Assembly (NCBI RefSeq): GCF_030123405.1
Contig: NZ_CP126110.1
Span: 3,844,001-3,908,000, forward strand
Length of the DNA: 64,000 nucleotides
From: Neobacillus sp. WH10
GTDB lineage: Bacteria > Bacillota > Bacilli > Bacillales > Cytobacillaceae
Direction of reading: 5' to 3'
A program made the position numbers and the translations under genes. Below, in pieces: positions 25,751-34,507 of this stretch; the stretch's first letter is position 1, and every line of letters begins with the position of its first letter. Below the pieces are notes generated by a model. It had not been told where the DNA came from. It saw only the letters and a program-made list of their open reading frames with translations, and did no database searches.

Positions 25751-26890
25751 TTAACAACCAATTAATCGTGAAATAACCATTCTTTGAACTTCCGATGTAC
25801 CCTCACCAATTTCAAGCAGCTTTGCATCACGCATCATTCTCTCAACATGATATTCCTTCATATAGCCGTATCCTCCATGAATTTGCACAGCTTGATCTGT
25901 TACTTCCATACAAATTTCTGAAGCATACAATTTACACATTGCAGCTTCTTTTGAAAAAGGTCTGCCTTTGTCTTTTAACCATGCTGCTTTATACACCATA
26001 TTTCGTGCTAATTCAATTTTCATTGCCATATCCGCGAGCTTAAATTGAATTGCTTGAAAGGAGGAAATCGATTTGCCGAATTGCTTTCGTTCCTTTGCGT
26101 AGGCAAGGGCCTTTTCATACGCTCCTTGAGCAATGCCTACAGCCATTGCACCAATCCCGATACGTCCACCATCAAGCGTAATTAAAAACTGTCTAAAGCC
26201 CTCTCCACGCTTCCCTAAAAGATTTTGGGCAGGCACTCTTACATCTTCCAATACAAGCTCCGTCGTATTCGATGAATTCAAGCCCATTTTTTCATAATTA
26301 TCAATGACAGTAAAACCATCTGCATTTGTTGGGACAATTATCGCACTAATTTCCTTTTTACCGTCTTTTTCACCAGTCACGGCTGTTAAAGCTAAATGCT
26401 TAGCAAAACTTGCATTGGTAATAAAACACTTATTACCATTTATAACATATTCACCGTTTATTTCTTTGGCAGTTGTTCTTGTGCCCCCTGCATCTGAGCC
26501 GGCATTTGGTTCCGTTAATCCAAATGCCCCAAAAGATTCTCCTGTACAAATAGGAGTTAAATATTTTTGTTTTTGCTCCTCCGTTCCAAACAAATAAAGA
26601 GGTGCTCCGCCTAAAGAAATATGGGCAGAATAAGTTATTCCGGTCGAGCCGCATACTCTGCTTAATTCTTCCACAACAATGGCAAAGCTAACCGTATCTG
26701 CTCCTCCACCTCCGTATTCTTCCGGAAAAGGCAGTCCCATAATTCCCATCTCTGCCAGCTTCTTAAATACCTCTACAGGAAATTGCTTAGTTCTATCACG
26801 TTCTAAAGCACTAGGTGCAACTTCTTCATCCGCAAACTGGCGTATTGTTCGTTTAATCATTTCTTGTTCAGAAGTTAAATCAAAATTCAT
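25751..26890 (-). CDS. Acyl-CoA dehydrogenase
   Basis: 379 aa FAD flavoenzyme. Signature FGLTEPNAGSDAGGTRTTA near residue 125, catalytic Glu in the loop QIHGGYGYMKEYHVERMMRDAKLLEIGEGTSEV near 340-372, with the short-chain ACAD layout. Similar to B. subtilis MmgC/AcdA; acyl-chain preference cannot be told. I use the second ATG (MNFDLTSEQEM) because the first lies right against GGGGG. It interrupts the B. subtilis cccA-sigA order, so it is a local insertion relative to that genome. Confidence 0.88.
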   Translation of the reverse strand: MNFDLTSEQEMIKRTIRQFADEEVAPSALERDRTKQFPVEVFKKLAEMGIMGLPFPEEYGGGGADTVSFAIVVEELSRVCGSTGITYSAHISLGGAPLYLFGTEEQKQKYLTPICTGESFGAFGLTEPNAGSDAGGTRTTAKEINGEYVINGNKCFITNASFAKHLALTAVTGEKDGKKEISAIIVPTNADGFTVIDNYEKMGLNSSNTTELVLEDVRVPAQNLLGKRGEGFRQFLITLDGGRIGIGAMAVGIAQGAYEKALAYAKERKQFGKSISSFQAIQFKLADMAMKIELARNMVYKAAWLKDKGRPFSKEAAMCKLYASEICMEVTDQAVQIHGGYGYMKEYHVERMMRDAKLLEIGEGTSEVQRMVISRLIGC

Positions 26891-26896
26891 TTTCAT

Positions 26897-27199
26897 CCCC
26901 CTAGAGCATCATTGTATACGCTTTCTTTTTTATTATAAGAGAAGTTATCTAAATTTCTCAACATTTAAAAATTTTTAAAAGATTATATTTTATGAGTACA
27001 ATAAAGCATCTTTACTCTGGGAATAAAAAAATTGAACGATGCTTAAATCCTATTAGCAAAGCAGACATTAGGTTCAATACAAAAATAAAATATCGAAACT
27101 CAGCAAAAAAAATCTGATGGATGTTTGCAAAATGAGAGACAATTCAGTAAAATAAAGAAAAAATACAGAAAGTGCTTTCATTCCATTTAAATGGAATAG
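26897..27199. other. AT-rich intergenic stretch between sigA and the acyl-CoA dehydrogenase
   Basis: About 300 bp, unusually A-rich on the plus strand, with no open frame of note. AAGCATC at 27006 and GATGCTT at 27041 form a weak inverted repeat. Promoters for the acyl-CoA dehydrogenase are expected here, but I see no convincing pair. Confidence 0.4.
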
Positions 27200-27240
27200 C
27201 AAAAAAAATAGTCTACTCCTGTTAAGAAGTAAACTATTTG
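27200..27240 (-). terminator. sigA operon terminator
   Basis: Twelve-base arms (AAATAGTCTACT / AGTAAACTATTT, one G-U pair on the RNA) with a T8 run on the minus strand, 10 bp past the sigA stop. Confidence 0.85.
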
Positions 27241-27250
27241 TAAGAGTATT

Positions 27251-28381
27251 TTATTCTAAGAAATCTTTTAAGCGTTTGCTGCGGCTTGGGTGACGTAATT
27301 TACGCAATGCCTTCGCTTCAATTTGGCGAATACGCTCACGGGTTACGCCAAAAACTTTACCAACTTCTTCGAGGGTACGAGTCCGGCCATCATCCAAACC
27401 AAAACGCAGGCGAAGGACATTTTCTTCGCGATCCGTTAAAGTATCAAGGACATCTTCGAGCTGCTCTTTTAATAATTCATAGGCAGCATGCTCAGATGGA
27501 GATGTTGCATCTTGATCTTCAATAAAATCTCCAAGGTGTGAATCGTCTTCTTCACCAATCGGTGTTTCGAGTGAGACAGGTTCCTGGGCAATTTTCAATA
27601 TTTCTCTAACCTTATCAGGTGTTAAATCCATGTCCTCACCAATTTCTTCAGGTGTTGGTTCGCGGCCAAGATCCTGTAGTAATTGACGCTGAACACGGAT
27701 AAGTTTATTAATGGTTTCAACCATATGCACAGGAATTCGAATCGTTCTTGCTTGGTCAGCAATTGCCCGTGTTATCGCTTGACGAATCCACCATGTTGCG
27801 TAGGTACTGAATTTAAAGCCTTTACGGTAATCAAATTTCTCAACGGCTTTTATAAGACCCATATTACCTTCTTGAATGAGATCAAGAAATAGCATTCCAC
27901 GTCCTACATAGCGTTTTGCTATACTTACAACAAGACGGAGGTTTGCTTCGGCAAGACGTCGTTTTGCTTCTTCGTCGCCTTCCTCAATCCGATTGGCCAG
28001 TTTAATTTCTTCCTCAGCGGAAAGCAAGTCAACACGACCAATTTCTTTTAAGTACATACGTACCGGATCATTAATCTTAACTCCTGGTGGAACACTAAGA
28101 TCATTTAAGTCAAATTCTTCGTCATCTTCTTTTGCTAATTTTTTAATATCTGGGTCTTCCTCATCATTATCACCGACCAATTCGATACCTTGATCACCTA
28201 GGAATTCTAAGAATTCATCCATTTGCTCAGATTCTAATTCAAAATTAGCCAGCTTTTCAGCAATATCATCATAGGCAAGGACACCGATTTTTTTACCCAG
28301 CTCAGTTAACTGGTCTTTTACTTGTTCAAGGGTTAATTCGTTTTCAACCTCTTTTGAACGGGCTGATTTTTCAGCAGCCAT
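27251..28381 (-). CDS. sigA: RNA polymerase primary sigma factor SigA
   Basis: 376 aa. Region 1.1 (LEQVKDQLTELGKKIGVLAYDDIAEKL), region 1.2 (DPVRMYLKEIGRVDLLS), region 2 (LRLVVSIAKRYVGRGMLFLDLIQEGNMGLIKAVEKFDYRKGFKFSTYATWWIRQAI), region 3 and region 4 (HTH VTRERIRQIEAKALRKLRHPSR). Starts at MAAEKSARSKEV, with AAGGAGGGGG upstream; the in-frame extension before it lacks a ribosome site. Follows dnaG in the conserved dnaG-sigA macromolecular-synthesis operon. Confidence 0.97.
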   Translation of the reverse strand: MAAEKSARSKEVENELTLEQVKDQLTELGKKIGVLAYDDIAEKLANFELESEQMDEFLEFLGDQGIELVGDNDEEDPDIKKLAKEDDEEFDLNDLSVPPGVKINDPVRMYLKEIGRVDLLSAEEEIKLANRIEEGDEEAKRRLAEANLRLVVSIAKRYVGRGMLFLDLIQEGNMGLIKAVEKFDYRKGFKFSTYATWWIRQAITRAIADQARTIRIPVHMVETINKLIRVQRQLLQDLGREPTPEEIGEDMDLTPDKVREILKIAQEPVSLETPIGEEDDSHLGDFIEDQDATSPSEHAAYELLKEQLEDVLDTLTDREENVLRLRFGLDDGRTRTLEEVGKVFGVTRERIRQIEAKALRKLRHPSRSKRLKDFLE

Positions 28382-28422
28382 ATGTCCCCCTCCTTCCAGA
28401 ATCAACGACACTAAAATGGAAT

Positions 28423-30231
28423 TTAAAGTAATTTACGTAATTGATTGATTTCAATACCAATTGCAGCAGCCTTTCCAAAGTCACTTTGCCGCTCTGCTTC
28501 TTTTAGTTCCACTTCTTTTTCTTTTATTTTTAACAATTTTTGATAATTCAACACCTGTTTGATATAATCAGTTAATTCTTGGTTGCTTACCTCATCATTT
28601 ATCGACATCATTTCAATGTTAGCAACCATTCTTCTAAGATTATCATCTTGAATATAGGTTAAAAAAGCACTACTTTCTGGTTCCAAATGATCTTCATAAA
28701 ATCCTAACAGATATGTTATTATTGCCTGATGTTCATCATTATTAAACGTATTCCCTGCGAGTAATTCCTGAACCTTATAAGTCACATCACGATTTTTAAG
28801 CATATGGGCAATTAAACATCTCTCTGCCATATAATGTGCGGGCTTTAATTCCTCCACCGGCTTTGTGGTTACCAAAGGTTTGTGAAAAGACTCATTTTTT
28901 CCATTTGACTTTCTTTTTTCAGCAAAGAAAAGCTGCATTTGCTGCTGCTTTAAAGCATCTAACGAAAGCGAAAATTCCGCTGCAAGCTGCCTTAAATAAT
29001 GATCCCTTTCAACAGCTTTATTCAATTGGCTGATTTCTTTAATTATCACTTCGATATATGCAAGCCGATCTCCTTCATTCTGAAGATTTTTTCCCCTTCG
29101 AAAATAAAGAAATTTAAACGCCATCCAGGTTAAACTTCCACCAATCACTTCATTACGGAATTTATCAGCACCATCTTTTTTGATATATTCATCAGGATCC
29201 TGTCCATCAGCCATCATGGCTACCTTAATTTTAAAACCCGCTCCATGAAGATGGTTACCTGCACGGTAAGCAGCTTCTATGCCTGCTTTATCTGAATCAT
29301 AACAGATAGTAACGGATTGAACGCTTTGACGCAAAAGGGCTATATGTTCATCTGTCAAGGATGTCCCCATTGTGGCAATACCATTCTCCACTCCTGATCG
29401 ATCTGCTGCAATACAATCAGCAAAACCCTCAAATAAAACAGCATGCTGCAATTTTTTGATACTTGGCTTAGCCAACTGATAATTATATAAAATTTTACTT
29501 TTATTAAAGATTGCTGTTTCGGGACTATTTAAATATTTTGGCTCTTCAGCCCCTAGTGATCTCCCTGAAAAAGCAATCGTATTACCATGCCGGTCAAAAA
29601 TGGGAAACATAATTCGATCTCTAAATCGATCGAAAAACGTCCCATCCCTTTCTCGTTTGATAATTAATCCGGCTTTCTCCATACATTCAGGTGAAAATTC
29701 CCTTTTAGAAAGGAATTTACAAACAAAATCCCATGAATTTAATGAATAACCAATTTGAAACTTATCAATCGATTCTCGGGTAAAGCCTCTTTCCAGTAAA
29801 TACTCTAATGCATGCTGACCTTCTTTTGTATTTACTAGTAAATGATGGTAAAATTTCCGTAATAGCTCGTGAGCATCAAGCATGGATTGAAGCTCATTGG
29901 AAACTTTTTTTCCACCATGTGCTGAAGATAAATTAATTTCTAGGTCGATATTTACCTTCGCTGCTAATTTAATGGCTGCCTCTTGGAATGATATTCCTTC
30001 TAGCTCCATTAAAAAGGAAAATACATTTCCCCCAGCTCCGCAGCCAAAGCAATGGAAAATTTGTTTGTCAGGTGACACTGAAAATGATGGGGTGCTTTCA
30101 CCATGGAATGGACATAATCCGAAGTAATTTCGCCCCTGTTTTTTCAGTTGAACATAATCGCTGATTACCTCGACAATATCAACAGCCTGACGAATTTGGT
30201 CAATCTTTTCTTCGGCAATACGGTCTGCCAT
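28423..30231 (-). CDS. dnaG: DNA primase
   Basis: About 602 aa. N-terminal zinc ribbon (CPFHGESTPSFSVSPDKQIFHCFGC; C-H-C-C ligands), RNA-polymerase core with EGFADCIAADRSG and the TOPRIM acidic motif CYDSDKAGIEAA, and a C-terminal helical domain that contacts the DnaB/DnaC helicase. Begins MADRIAEEKIDQIRQ; upstream in-frame residues are not conserved. It makes RNA primers at replication forks and is cotranscribed with sigA (42 bp apart). Confidence 0.97.
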   Translation of the reverse strand: MADRIAEEKIDQIRQAVDIVEVISDYVQLKKQGRNYFGLCPFHGESTPSFSVSPDKQIFHCFGCGAGGNVFSFLMELEGISFQEAAIKLAAKVNIDLEINLSSAHGGKKVSNELQSMLDAHELLRKFYHHLLVNTKEGQHALEYLLERGFTRESIDKFQIGYSLNSWDFVCKFLSKREFSPECMEKAGLIIKRERDGTFFDRFRDRIMFPIFDRHGNTIAFSGRSLGAEEPKYLNSPETAIFNKSKILYNYQLAKPSIKKLQHAVLFEGFADCIAADRSGVENGIATMGTSLTDEHIALLRQSVQSVTICYDSDKAGIEAAYRAGNHLHGAGFKIKVAMMADGQDPDEYIKKDGADKFRNEVIGGSLTWMAFKFLYFRRGKNLQNEGDRLAYIEVIIKEISQLNKAVERDHYLRQLAAEFSLSLDALKQQQMQLFFAEKRKSNGKNESFHKPLVTTKPVEELKPAHYMAERCLIAHMLKNRDVTYKVQELLAGNTFNNDEHQAIITYLLGFYEDHLEPESSAFLTYIQDDNLRRMVANIEMMSINDEVSNQELTDYIKQVLNYQKLLKIKEKEVELKEAERQSDFGKAAAIGIEINQLRKLL

Positions 30232-30274
30232 GAAAACAACTCCATTTATACTACAGGTATTCGGCAGGCAATCA

Positions 30275-30748
30275 TTAAATTCCTGCAAATTTCGACAAAA
30301 TTTTCGTTAATTTTGTCATAAATCTTGCTCGATCCTCGGATAGAAAAGGCTTTGGTCCTTTTCCGTAGACTCCCCTTCTCCTTGCCATAGCATTTAAGAA
30401 CCGTAAATCAAGGGCAGTCTGAATTCCACTTTCCTCAAATACAACTCCCTTTGGGGATATAACATGAACGCCCTTTAGCAGTAATGTGGATGCAAGTCCG
30501 ATATCCTGCGTTATGACAATATCTCCATTACCCGCATGGTTCATAATGTGTAAGTCCGCGGCTTCCTTTCCTGAATCAACATATTTCCAAGTAGCATATG
30601 TACTTATGTCTTTCACATGATGATCATAGGAAGCAATAAAAAAAACTTCAACGGAAAATTTGGAAGCAATTTCGACAATCTCCTTTTTGACGGGGCAAGA
30701 ATCTGCATCGACAAAAATAGCCGGTATGCTTTTTACATAAGTATTAAT
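30275..30748 (-). CDS. yqxD: YaiI/YqxD (DUF188) family protein with non-standard start
   Basis: 157 aa if begun at ATT (30748-30746), 9 nt after GGAG. The family's conserved opening, IFVDADSCPVKKEIVEIA, is upstream of every ATG/GTG/TTG in this frame; the frame upstream is closed by TGA at 30757-30755. The first usable GTG would drop about 45 residues including the VDADSCPVK motif. The C-terminal GPKPFLSEDRARFMTKL is intact. Putative nuclease fold (PIN-like); role unknown. Either ATT initiates (as in some infC genes) or a one-base error hides the true start. Corresponds to B. subtilis yqxD beside dnaG. Confidence 0.75.
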   Translation of the reverse strand: MNTYVKSIPAIFVDADSCPVKKEIVEIASKFSVEVFFIASYDHHVKDISTYATWKYVDSGKEAADLHIMNHAGNGDIVITQDIGLASTLLLKGVHVISPKGVVFEESGIQTALDLRFLNAMARRRGVYGKGPKPFLSEDRARFMTKLTKILSKFAGI

Positions 30749-30965
30749 TCTACATCACTCCACATATTCCTTCTTAAATAGCTAACTTTTATAAAAGGAA
30801 TTATGTCGAATTTTTTTAGGGTCCCTGACTTGACATCTAACAATAAATAGTTTATTCGTTCCCATGCAACTCTAAACCTAAAAAGATATATTTTTATCAC
30901 AATTTTTTATTATAGTATATTCATTATCATTTTGCCATAACTTTTTCTTATTTTTTTCACATAGT

Positions 30966-30993
30966 AAAACACATAATCAAATGATTATGTGTT
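30966..30993 (-). terminator. yqfL terminator
   Basis: A 12-bp perfect stem AACACATAATCA / TGATTATGTGTT with a 2-nt spacer overlaps the yqfL stop, with TTTT on the minus strand. Confidence 0.8.
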
Positions 30994-31801
30994 AGGATCT
31001 GCCCTTTTGAATATAATTTAAGATGACATTTGCTGTTTCCTCTACCGCCTTGTTAGTCACATCTATAACCGGACAATTTATTTTCTTTACGATATTTTCA
31101 AAAAAAGATAACTCTTCTCTTATCCGATCAATATTTGCATAACTTGCTTGATCATTTAATCCTAAAGAAATCAATCGCTCCCGTCTAATATTGTTTAACT
31201 TTTCAGGACTTATTTTCAATCCAAAGCATTTCTCGATGGGAACCTGATAAAGTTCTTCTGGCGGATCCACTTCAGGGACAAGAGGAACATTTGCCACTTT
31301 TAAACGTTTATGTGCCAAGTACTGTGATAAAGGCGTCTTGGAGGTTCTGGACACCCCGATTAATACTATATCTGCCTTTAAAAGCCCTCTTGGATCACGC
31401 CCATCATCATATTTTACCGCAAACTCGATGGCTTCTACCTTTTTAAAATAATCCTCATCAAGCTTCCTCACAAGGCCTGGTTCACATAAAGGTGTTTTCC
31501 CGCTATAAATCTGAAGTTGGTCCATTACTGGGCCAATTAAATCAACAGCAATGATTCTTTCCTCTTCTGCTCTTTCCTTTAAATATGTACGCATTTCTGG
31601 TTTGACTAATGTGAAGGCCACCATCCCTTTATCATGCGAAACAAGTGATAACACTTCATCGATATGTTCCTTATCCTCAACATACGGAAATCTTTTTAAT
31701 ATCATACCAGAACCATTAAATTGGCTAATCGCCGCTTTTGTAACTAATTCTGCTGTCTCCCCAACTGAATCAGATACAACATAAATGATAGGCAAACTCA
31801 T
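30992..31801 (-). CDS. yqfL: PPDK regulatory protein-type kinase/phosphorylase (YqfL)
   Basis: 269 aa, DUF299 family. Opens LPIIYVVSDSVGETAELVTKAAISQFNG and has the P-loop-like GVSRTSKTPLSQYLA at about residue 150. Family members switch pyruvate phosphate dikinase (or PEP synthase in Gram-negatives) on and off by phosphorylating and dephosphorylating it. Paired with ccpN upstream, as in B. subtilis, where the two genes control gluconeogenic flux at PEP. Confidence 0.92.
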   Translation of the reverse strand: MSLPIIYVVSDSVGETAELVTKAAISQFNGSGMILKRFPYVEDKEHIDEVLSLVSHDKGMVAFTLVKPEMRTYLKERAEEERIIAVDLIGPVMDQLQIYSGKTPLCEPGLVRKLDEDYFKKVEAIEFAVKYDDGRDPRGLLKADIVLIGVSRTSKTPLSQYLAHKRLKVANVPLVPEVDPPEELYQVPIEKCFGLKISPEKLNNIRRERLISLGLNDQASYANIDRIREELSFFENIVKKINCPVIDVTNKAVEETANVILNYIQKGRS

Positions 31802-31837
31802 TCTCCCTCAACAGCTCCTCATAAAAAAATCTACTAC

Positions 31838-32467
31838 TTACTCATCACCTAATGAAACAAAGGCTTTTGTGATGTTTGTTTTCGTGACTCTGCCAATTAC
31901 CTCATAACCTTTTTCTGATTTTTTAACAACCGGCAAGGCATCAATTTGTTTTTCTATTAATTTCTTTGCAATATCGATTAATAAATCTTCCCGTTCACAC
32001 ATAGTTATGTTTGGCATTCTTGTCATTATAATATTGACAGGTATACTTGAAAGCTCCTGTTTTCCAATACTTGCTCTCAGCAAATCCTTTCTTGAAAGAA
32101 CCCCGACGAGGCTGGAGTTTTGATCAACGACAAATAATGTTCCTACATCCTCAAGGAACATCGTGCAAATAGCATCGTAAACAGAAACATTTTCATTTAC
32201 GACTACAGGAATGGACTGATAATCTTTGACAAAGATTTTCTGCAGATTTTCCGTCAATAACTGTGCTCCCGATTTCCCCGTATAAAAATACCCGACACGA
32301 GGTCTTGCATCTAGAAAACCAGCCATCGTTAATATTGCAAGATCGGGTCTTAACGTCGCCCTAGTCAAGCTTAATTGATCCGCAATTTGTTCTCCCGTTA
32401 TTGGACCATTTTCTTTCACTATTTGCAAAATATGTTCTTGGCGTTTAGTCAGTTCGATTGTCCTCAC
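31838..32467 (-). CDS. ccpN: Gluconeogenesis repressor CcpN
   Basis: About 209 aa. N-terminal winged helix (KRQEHILQIVKENGPITGEQIADQLSLTRATLRPDL) followed by two CBS domains (IPVVVNENVSVYDAICTMFLEDVGTLFVVD and MTRMPNITMCEREDLLIDIAKKLIEKQIDALPVV) that sense nucleotides. The B. subtilis homologue represses gapB, pckA and sr1 on glycolytic carbon. GTG start near AAGGTGG; two adjacent GTGs are possible. 36 bp upstream of yqfL, likely one operon. Confidence 0.93.
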   Translation of the reverse strand: MRTIELTKRQEHILQIVKENGPITGEQIADQLSLTRATLRPDLAILTMAGFLDARPRVGYFYTGKSGAQLLTENLQKIFVKDYQSIPVVVNENVSVYDAICTMFLEDVGTLFVVDQNSSLVGVLSRKDLLRASIGKQELSSIPVNIIMTRMPNITMCEREDLLIDIAKKLIEKQIDALPVVKKSEKGYEVIGRVTKTNITKAFVSLGDE

Positions 32468-32559
32468 CACCTTAAAATACCCATTAACTATTTTAATTAC
32501 TTTATAAAAATATTATATACTACTTAGTTTTTATTTGAAATGTATTCAATTCCATCTAT

Positions 32560-32670
32560 AAAGAAAACTCGCCGATTGACGAGCCCCTAAGGGCGAAGAC
32601 AGAGGCGTAGTTGCACTTATGCGTTAGGAAAGTATAAATTTAAAAATTAATACTTTCCTAATAGCTAAAA
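32560..32670 (+). repeat. Structured dispersed repeat A, copy 2
   Basis: Starts AAAGAAAACTCGCCGATTGACGAG (hairpin arms CTCG / CGAG), then the core GAAGACAGAGGCGTAGT, CTTATGCG, then a hairpin with arms TTAGGAAAGTAT / ATACTTTCCTAA, and AGCTAAAAAAA. Opposite in orientation to glyQS and downstream of it. Confidence 0.9.
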
Positions 32671-32697
32671 AAAGGTACGGAAATCCGTACCTTTTCA
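32667..32697 (-). terminator. glyQS terminator
   Basis: Stem AAAAGGTACGG / CCGTACCTTTT with a 4-nt loop; A/T flanks on both sides. It abuts repeat A copy 2. Confidence 0.85.
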
Positions 32698-32699
32698 AA

Positions 32700-32733
32700 T
32701 GTGCTAGCTTCAGCGCCTGGAGCTTCCGCTTTT
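32700..32733 (+). repeat. Short repeat B, minimal copy
   Basis: GCTAGCTTCAGCGCCTGGAGCTTCCGCTTTTC combines the two ends of the longer element at 52481-52600 without its middle. Non-coding, between the terminator and the glyQS stop. Confidence 0.7.
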
Positions 32734-32737
32734 CATT

Positions 32738-34120
32738 TTAAAATACTATTTTTTCTTGTAAAAAGCTGACCAGTTCTGTAATTGAGATTCGTTTCTGTTC
32801 CATTGTATCCCGATCTCTAACGGTAACCATGTTGTCTTCTTTTGAATCAAAATCATAAGTAATACAGAATGGTGTTCCAATTTCATCATGGCGGCGATAA
32901 CGTTTACCGATAGAACCAGCTTCATCATAATCAACTGTGAAATATTTTGATAAAGTAGCAAAAACCTCTTTTGCCTCATCAGACAGCTTTTTCGATAAAG
33001 GAAGTATAGCTGCTTTAAATGGTGCCAGGGCTGGGTGGAAATGCATCACCGTTCTTGTCGTACCATCTTCAAGCTCCTCCTCATCATAGGCATCAATTAA
33101 AAATGCGAGGGTAACCCGGTCAGCACCAAGTGATGGTTCAATACAGAATGGTACATACTTCTCATTCGTTTCAGGATCAAGGTAATGGAAATCCTCACCT
33201 GAAAACTCCATATGCTGTTTCAAATCATAATCCGTTCTCGAAGCAATACCCCATAATTCCCCCCAGCCAAATGGGAACTTAAATTCAAAATCAGTAGTCG
33301 CATTACTATAGTGCGAAAGTTCATCTTCGGAGTGATCGCGCAGCCTTAGGTTTTCTTTTGTAAGGCCCAATGATAATAACCATTCTTTGGCAAAACCCTT
33401 CCAATAGTCAAACCATTTTAGTTCTTCACCTGGCTTACAGAAAAATTCAAGTTCCATTTGTTCGAACTCTCTTGTACGGAACGTAAAGTTACCAGGTGTA
33501 ATTTCATTACGGAAGCTTTTTCCGATTTGAGCGATACCAAAAGGCAATTTCTTTCTCATCGTACGCTGCACATTTTTAAAGTTAACGAAAATACCCTGAG
33601 CTGTTTCAGGTCGAAGAAAAATTTCATTGGTGCTAGATTCTGTTACGCCTTGGAAAGTTTTAAACATCAAATTGAACTGACGGATTCCAGTAAAGTCATG
33701 GCTGCCACAGTCAGGGCAGGTTATATGATGTTCTTCGATCAACTCTTCCATTTTTTCGAATGGCAATCCATCAACAATCATTTCCATCCCTTTATCATCA
33801 AGAGCATTTTCAATTAATTTGTCAGCGCGATGACGAGCTTTACAATTTTTACAGTCAATCATTGGGTCATTAAAGTTACCGATATGCCCAGATGCTTCCC
33901 ATGTACGGGGGTTCATCAGGATGCTTGCATCCAACCCAACATTGTAAGGGGACTCTTGAACGAATTTCCTCCACCAAGCTGCCTTTATATTGTTTTTAAA
34001 TTCTACGCCTAAAGGACCGTAATCCCAAGTGTTTGCAAGCCCTCCATAAATTTCAGAACCCGGAAAAATAAATCCTCTGTGCTTTGCATGAGAAACAATT
34101 TGATCCATAGTTACATTCAT
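32738..34120 (-). CDS. glyQS: Glycyl-tRNA synthetase, single-chain (alpha2) type
   Basis: 460 aa class II synthetase. Opening HRGFIFPGSEIYGGLANTWDYGPLGVEFKNNIKAAWW is diagnostic of the single-chain dimeric type. Zinc-like insert CKNCKARHRADK with CPDCGSHDFTG; motif 2 FRNEITPGNFTFRTREFEQMELEFFC; motif 3 EPSLGADRVTLAFL. B. subtilis instead has the two-subunit glyQ-glyS enzyme at this locus, so this is a replacement within conserved order. Preceded by a T-box leader. Confidence 0.95.
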   Translation of the reverse strand: MNVTMDQIVSHAKHRGFIFPGSEIYGGLANTWDYGPLGVEFKNNIKAAWWRKFVQESPYNVGLDASILMNPRTWEASGHIGNFNDPMIDCKNCKARHRADKLIENALDDKGMEMIVDGLPFEKMEELIEEHHITCPDCGSHDFTGIRQFNLMFKTFQGVTESSTNEIFLRPETAQGIFVNFKNVQRTMRKKLPFGIAQIGKSFRNEITPGNFTFRTREFEQMELEFFCKPGEELKWFDYWKGFAKEWLLSLGLTKENLRLRDHSEDELSHYSNATTDFEFKFPFGWGELWGIASRTDYDLKQHMEFSGEDFHYLDPETNEKYVPFCIEPSLGADRVTLAFLIDAYDEEELEDGTTRTVMHFHPALAPFKAAILPLSKKLSDEAKEVFATLSKYFTVDYDEAGSIGKRYRRHDEIGTPFCITYDFDSKEDNMVTVRDRDTMEQKRISITELVSFLQEKIVF

Positions 34121-34145
34121 CTTTTTTTACTCCTTTTCTATTAAT

Positions 34146-34246
34146 AAAGAATACTCGCCGATTGGCGAGACCGGAAGGGCGAAGACAGAGGCGTAGTCGC
34201 CCTTATACCTGAAAGGAAAGGTAACTTTCCTATCGGCAAATAAAAA
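34146..34246 (+). repeat. Structured dispersed repeat A, copy 3
   Basis: Starts AAAGAATACTCGCC with hairpin CTCGCC-GATT-GGCGAG, has the 17-nt core GAAGACAGAGGCGTAGT, then a hairpin GAAAGGAAAG / CTTTCCTATC. It lies inside the glyQS 5' leader, between the T-box terminator and the start codon, on the opposite strand. Confidence 0.9.
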
Positions 34247-34455
34247 ACTCTCGTCCCTATGCTTTATAAGCATAGGGACGAGAGTTACCCGCGGTTCCAC
34301 CCTATTTGCTGCTAGAATTGCAGCCTCCTTAAATTGTGTTTCATCAACACGCGATTGCTCAGGAACGCCTTCGTTAGTGCCCTATACCCTAGCTCACACC
34401 ATCCTAGGTTCGCTTTTATAGAGATGACCAAGTACTACTTTCCGTCACAGCAATT
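34241..34455 (-). ncRNA. T-box riboswitch leader of glyQS
   Basis: On the minus strand: stem I from about 34455 (with the loop-like GGATGGTGTGAGC), the conserved T-box AGGGTGGAACCGCGG at 34303-34289, then a terminator with a 19-bp class stem (AACTCTCGTCCCTATGCT and its complement, 34246-34286) and TTTTT. Uncharged tRNA pairs with the T-box bulge and blocks the terminator. A GGC triplet in GGGCACTAACG could be the glycine specifier; I cannot fold it with certainty. Confidence 0.92.
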
Positions 34456-34507
34456 ATTATTTTAAACAGAATTTTAACTAAAACTCCAAACATTGTCAAC
34501 AAGGCAA

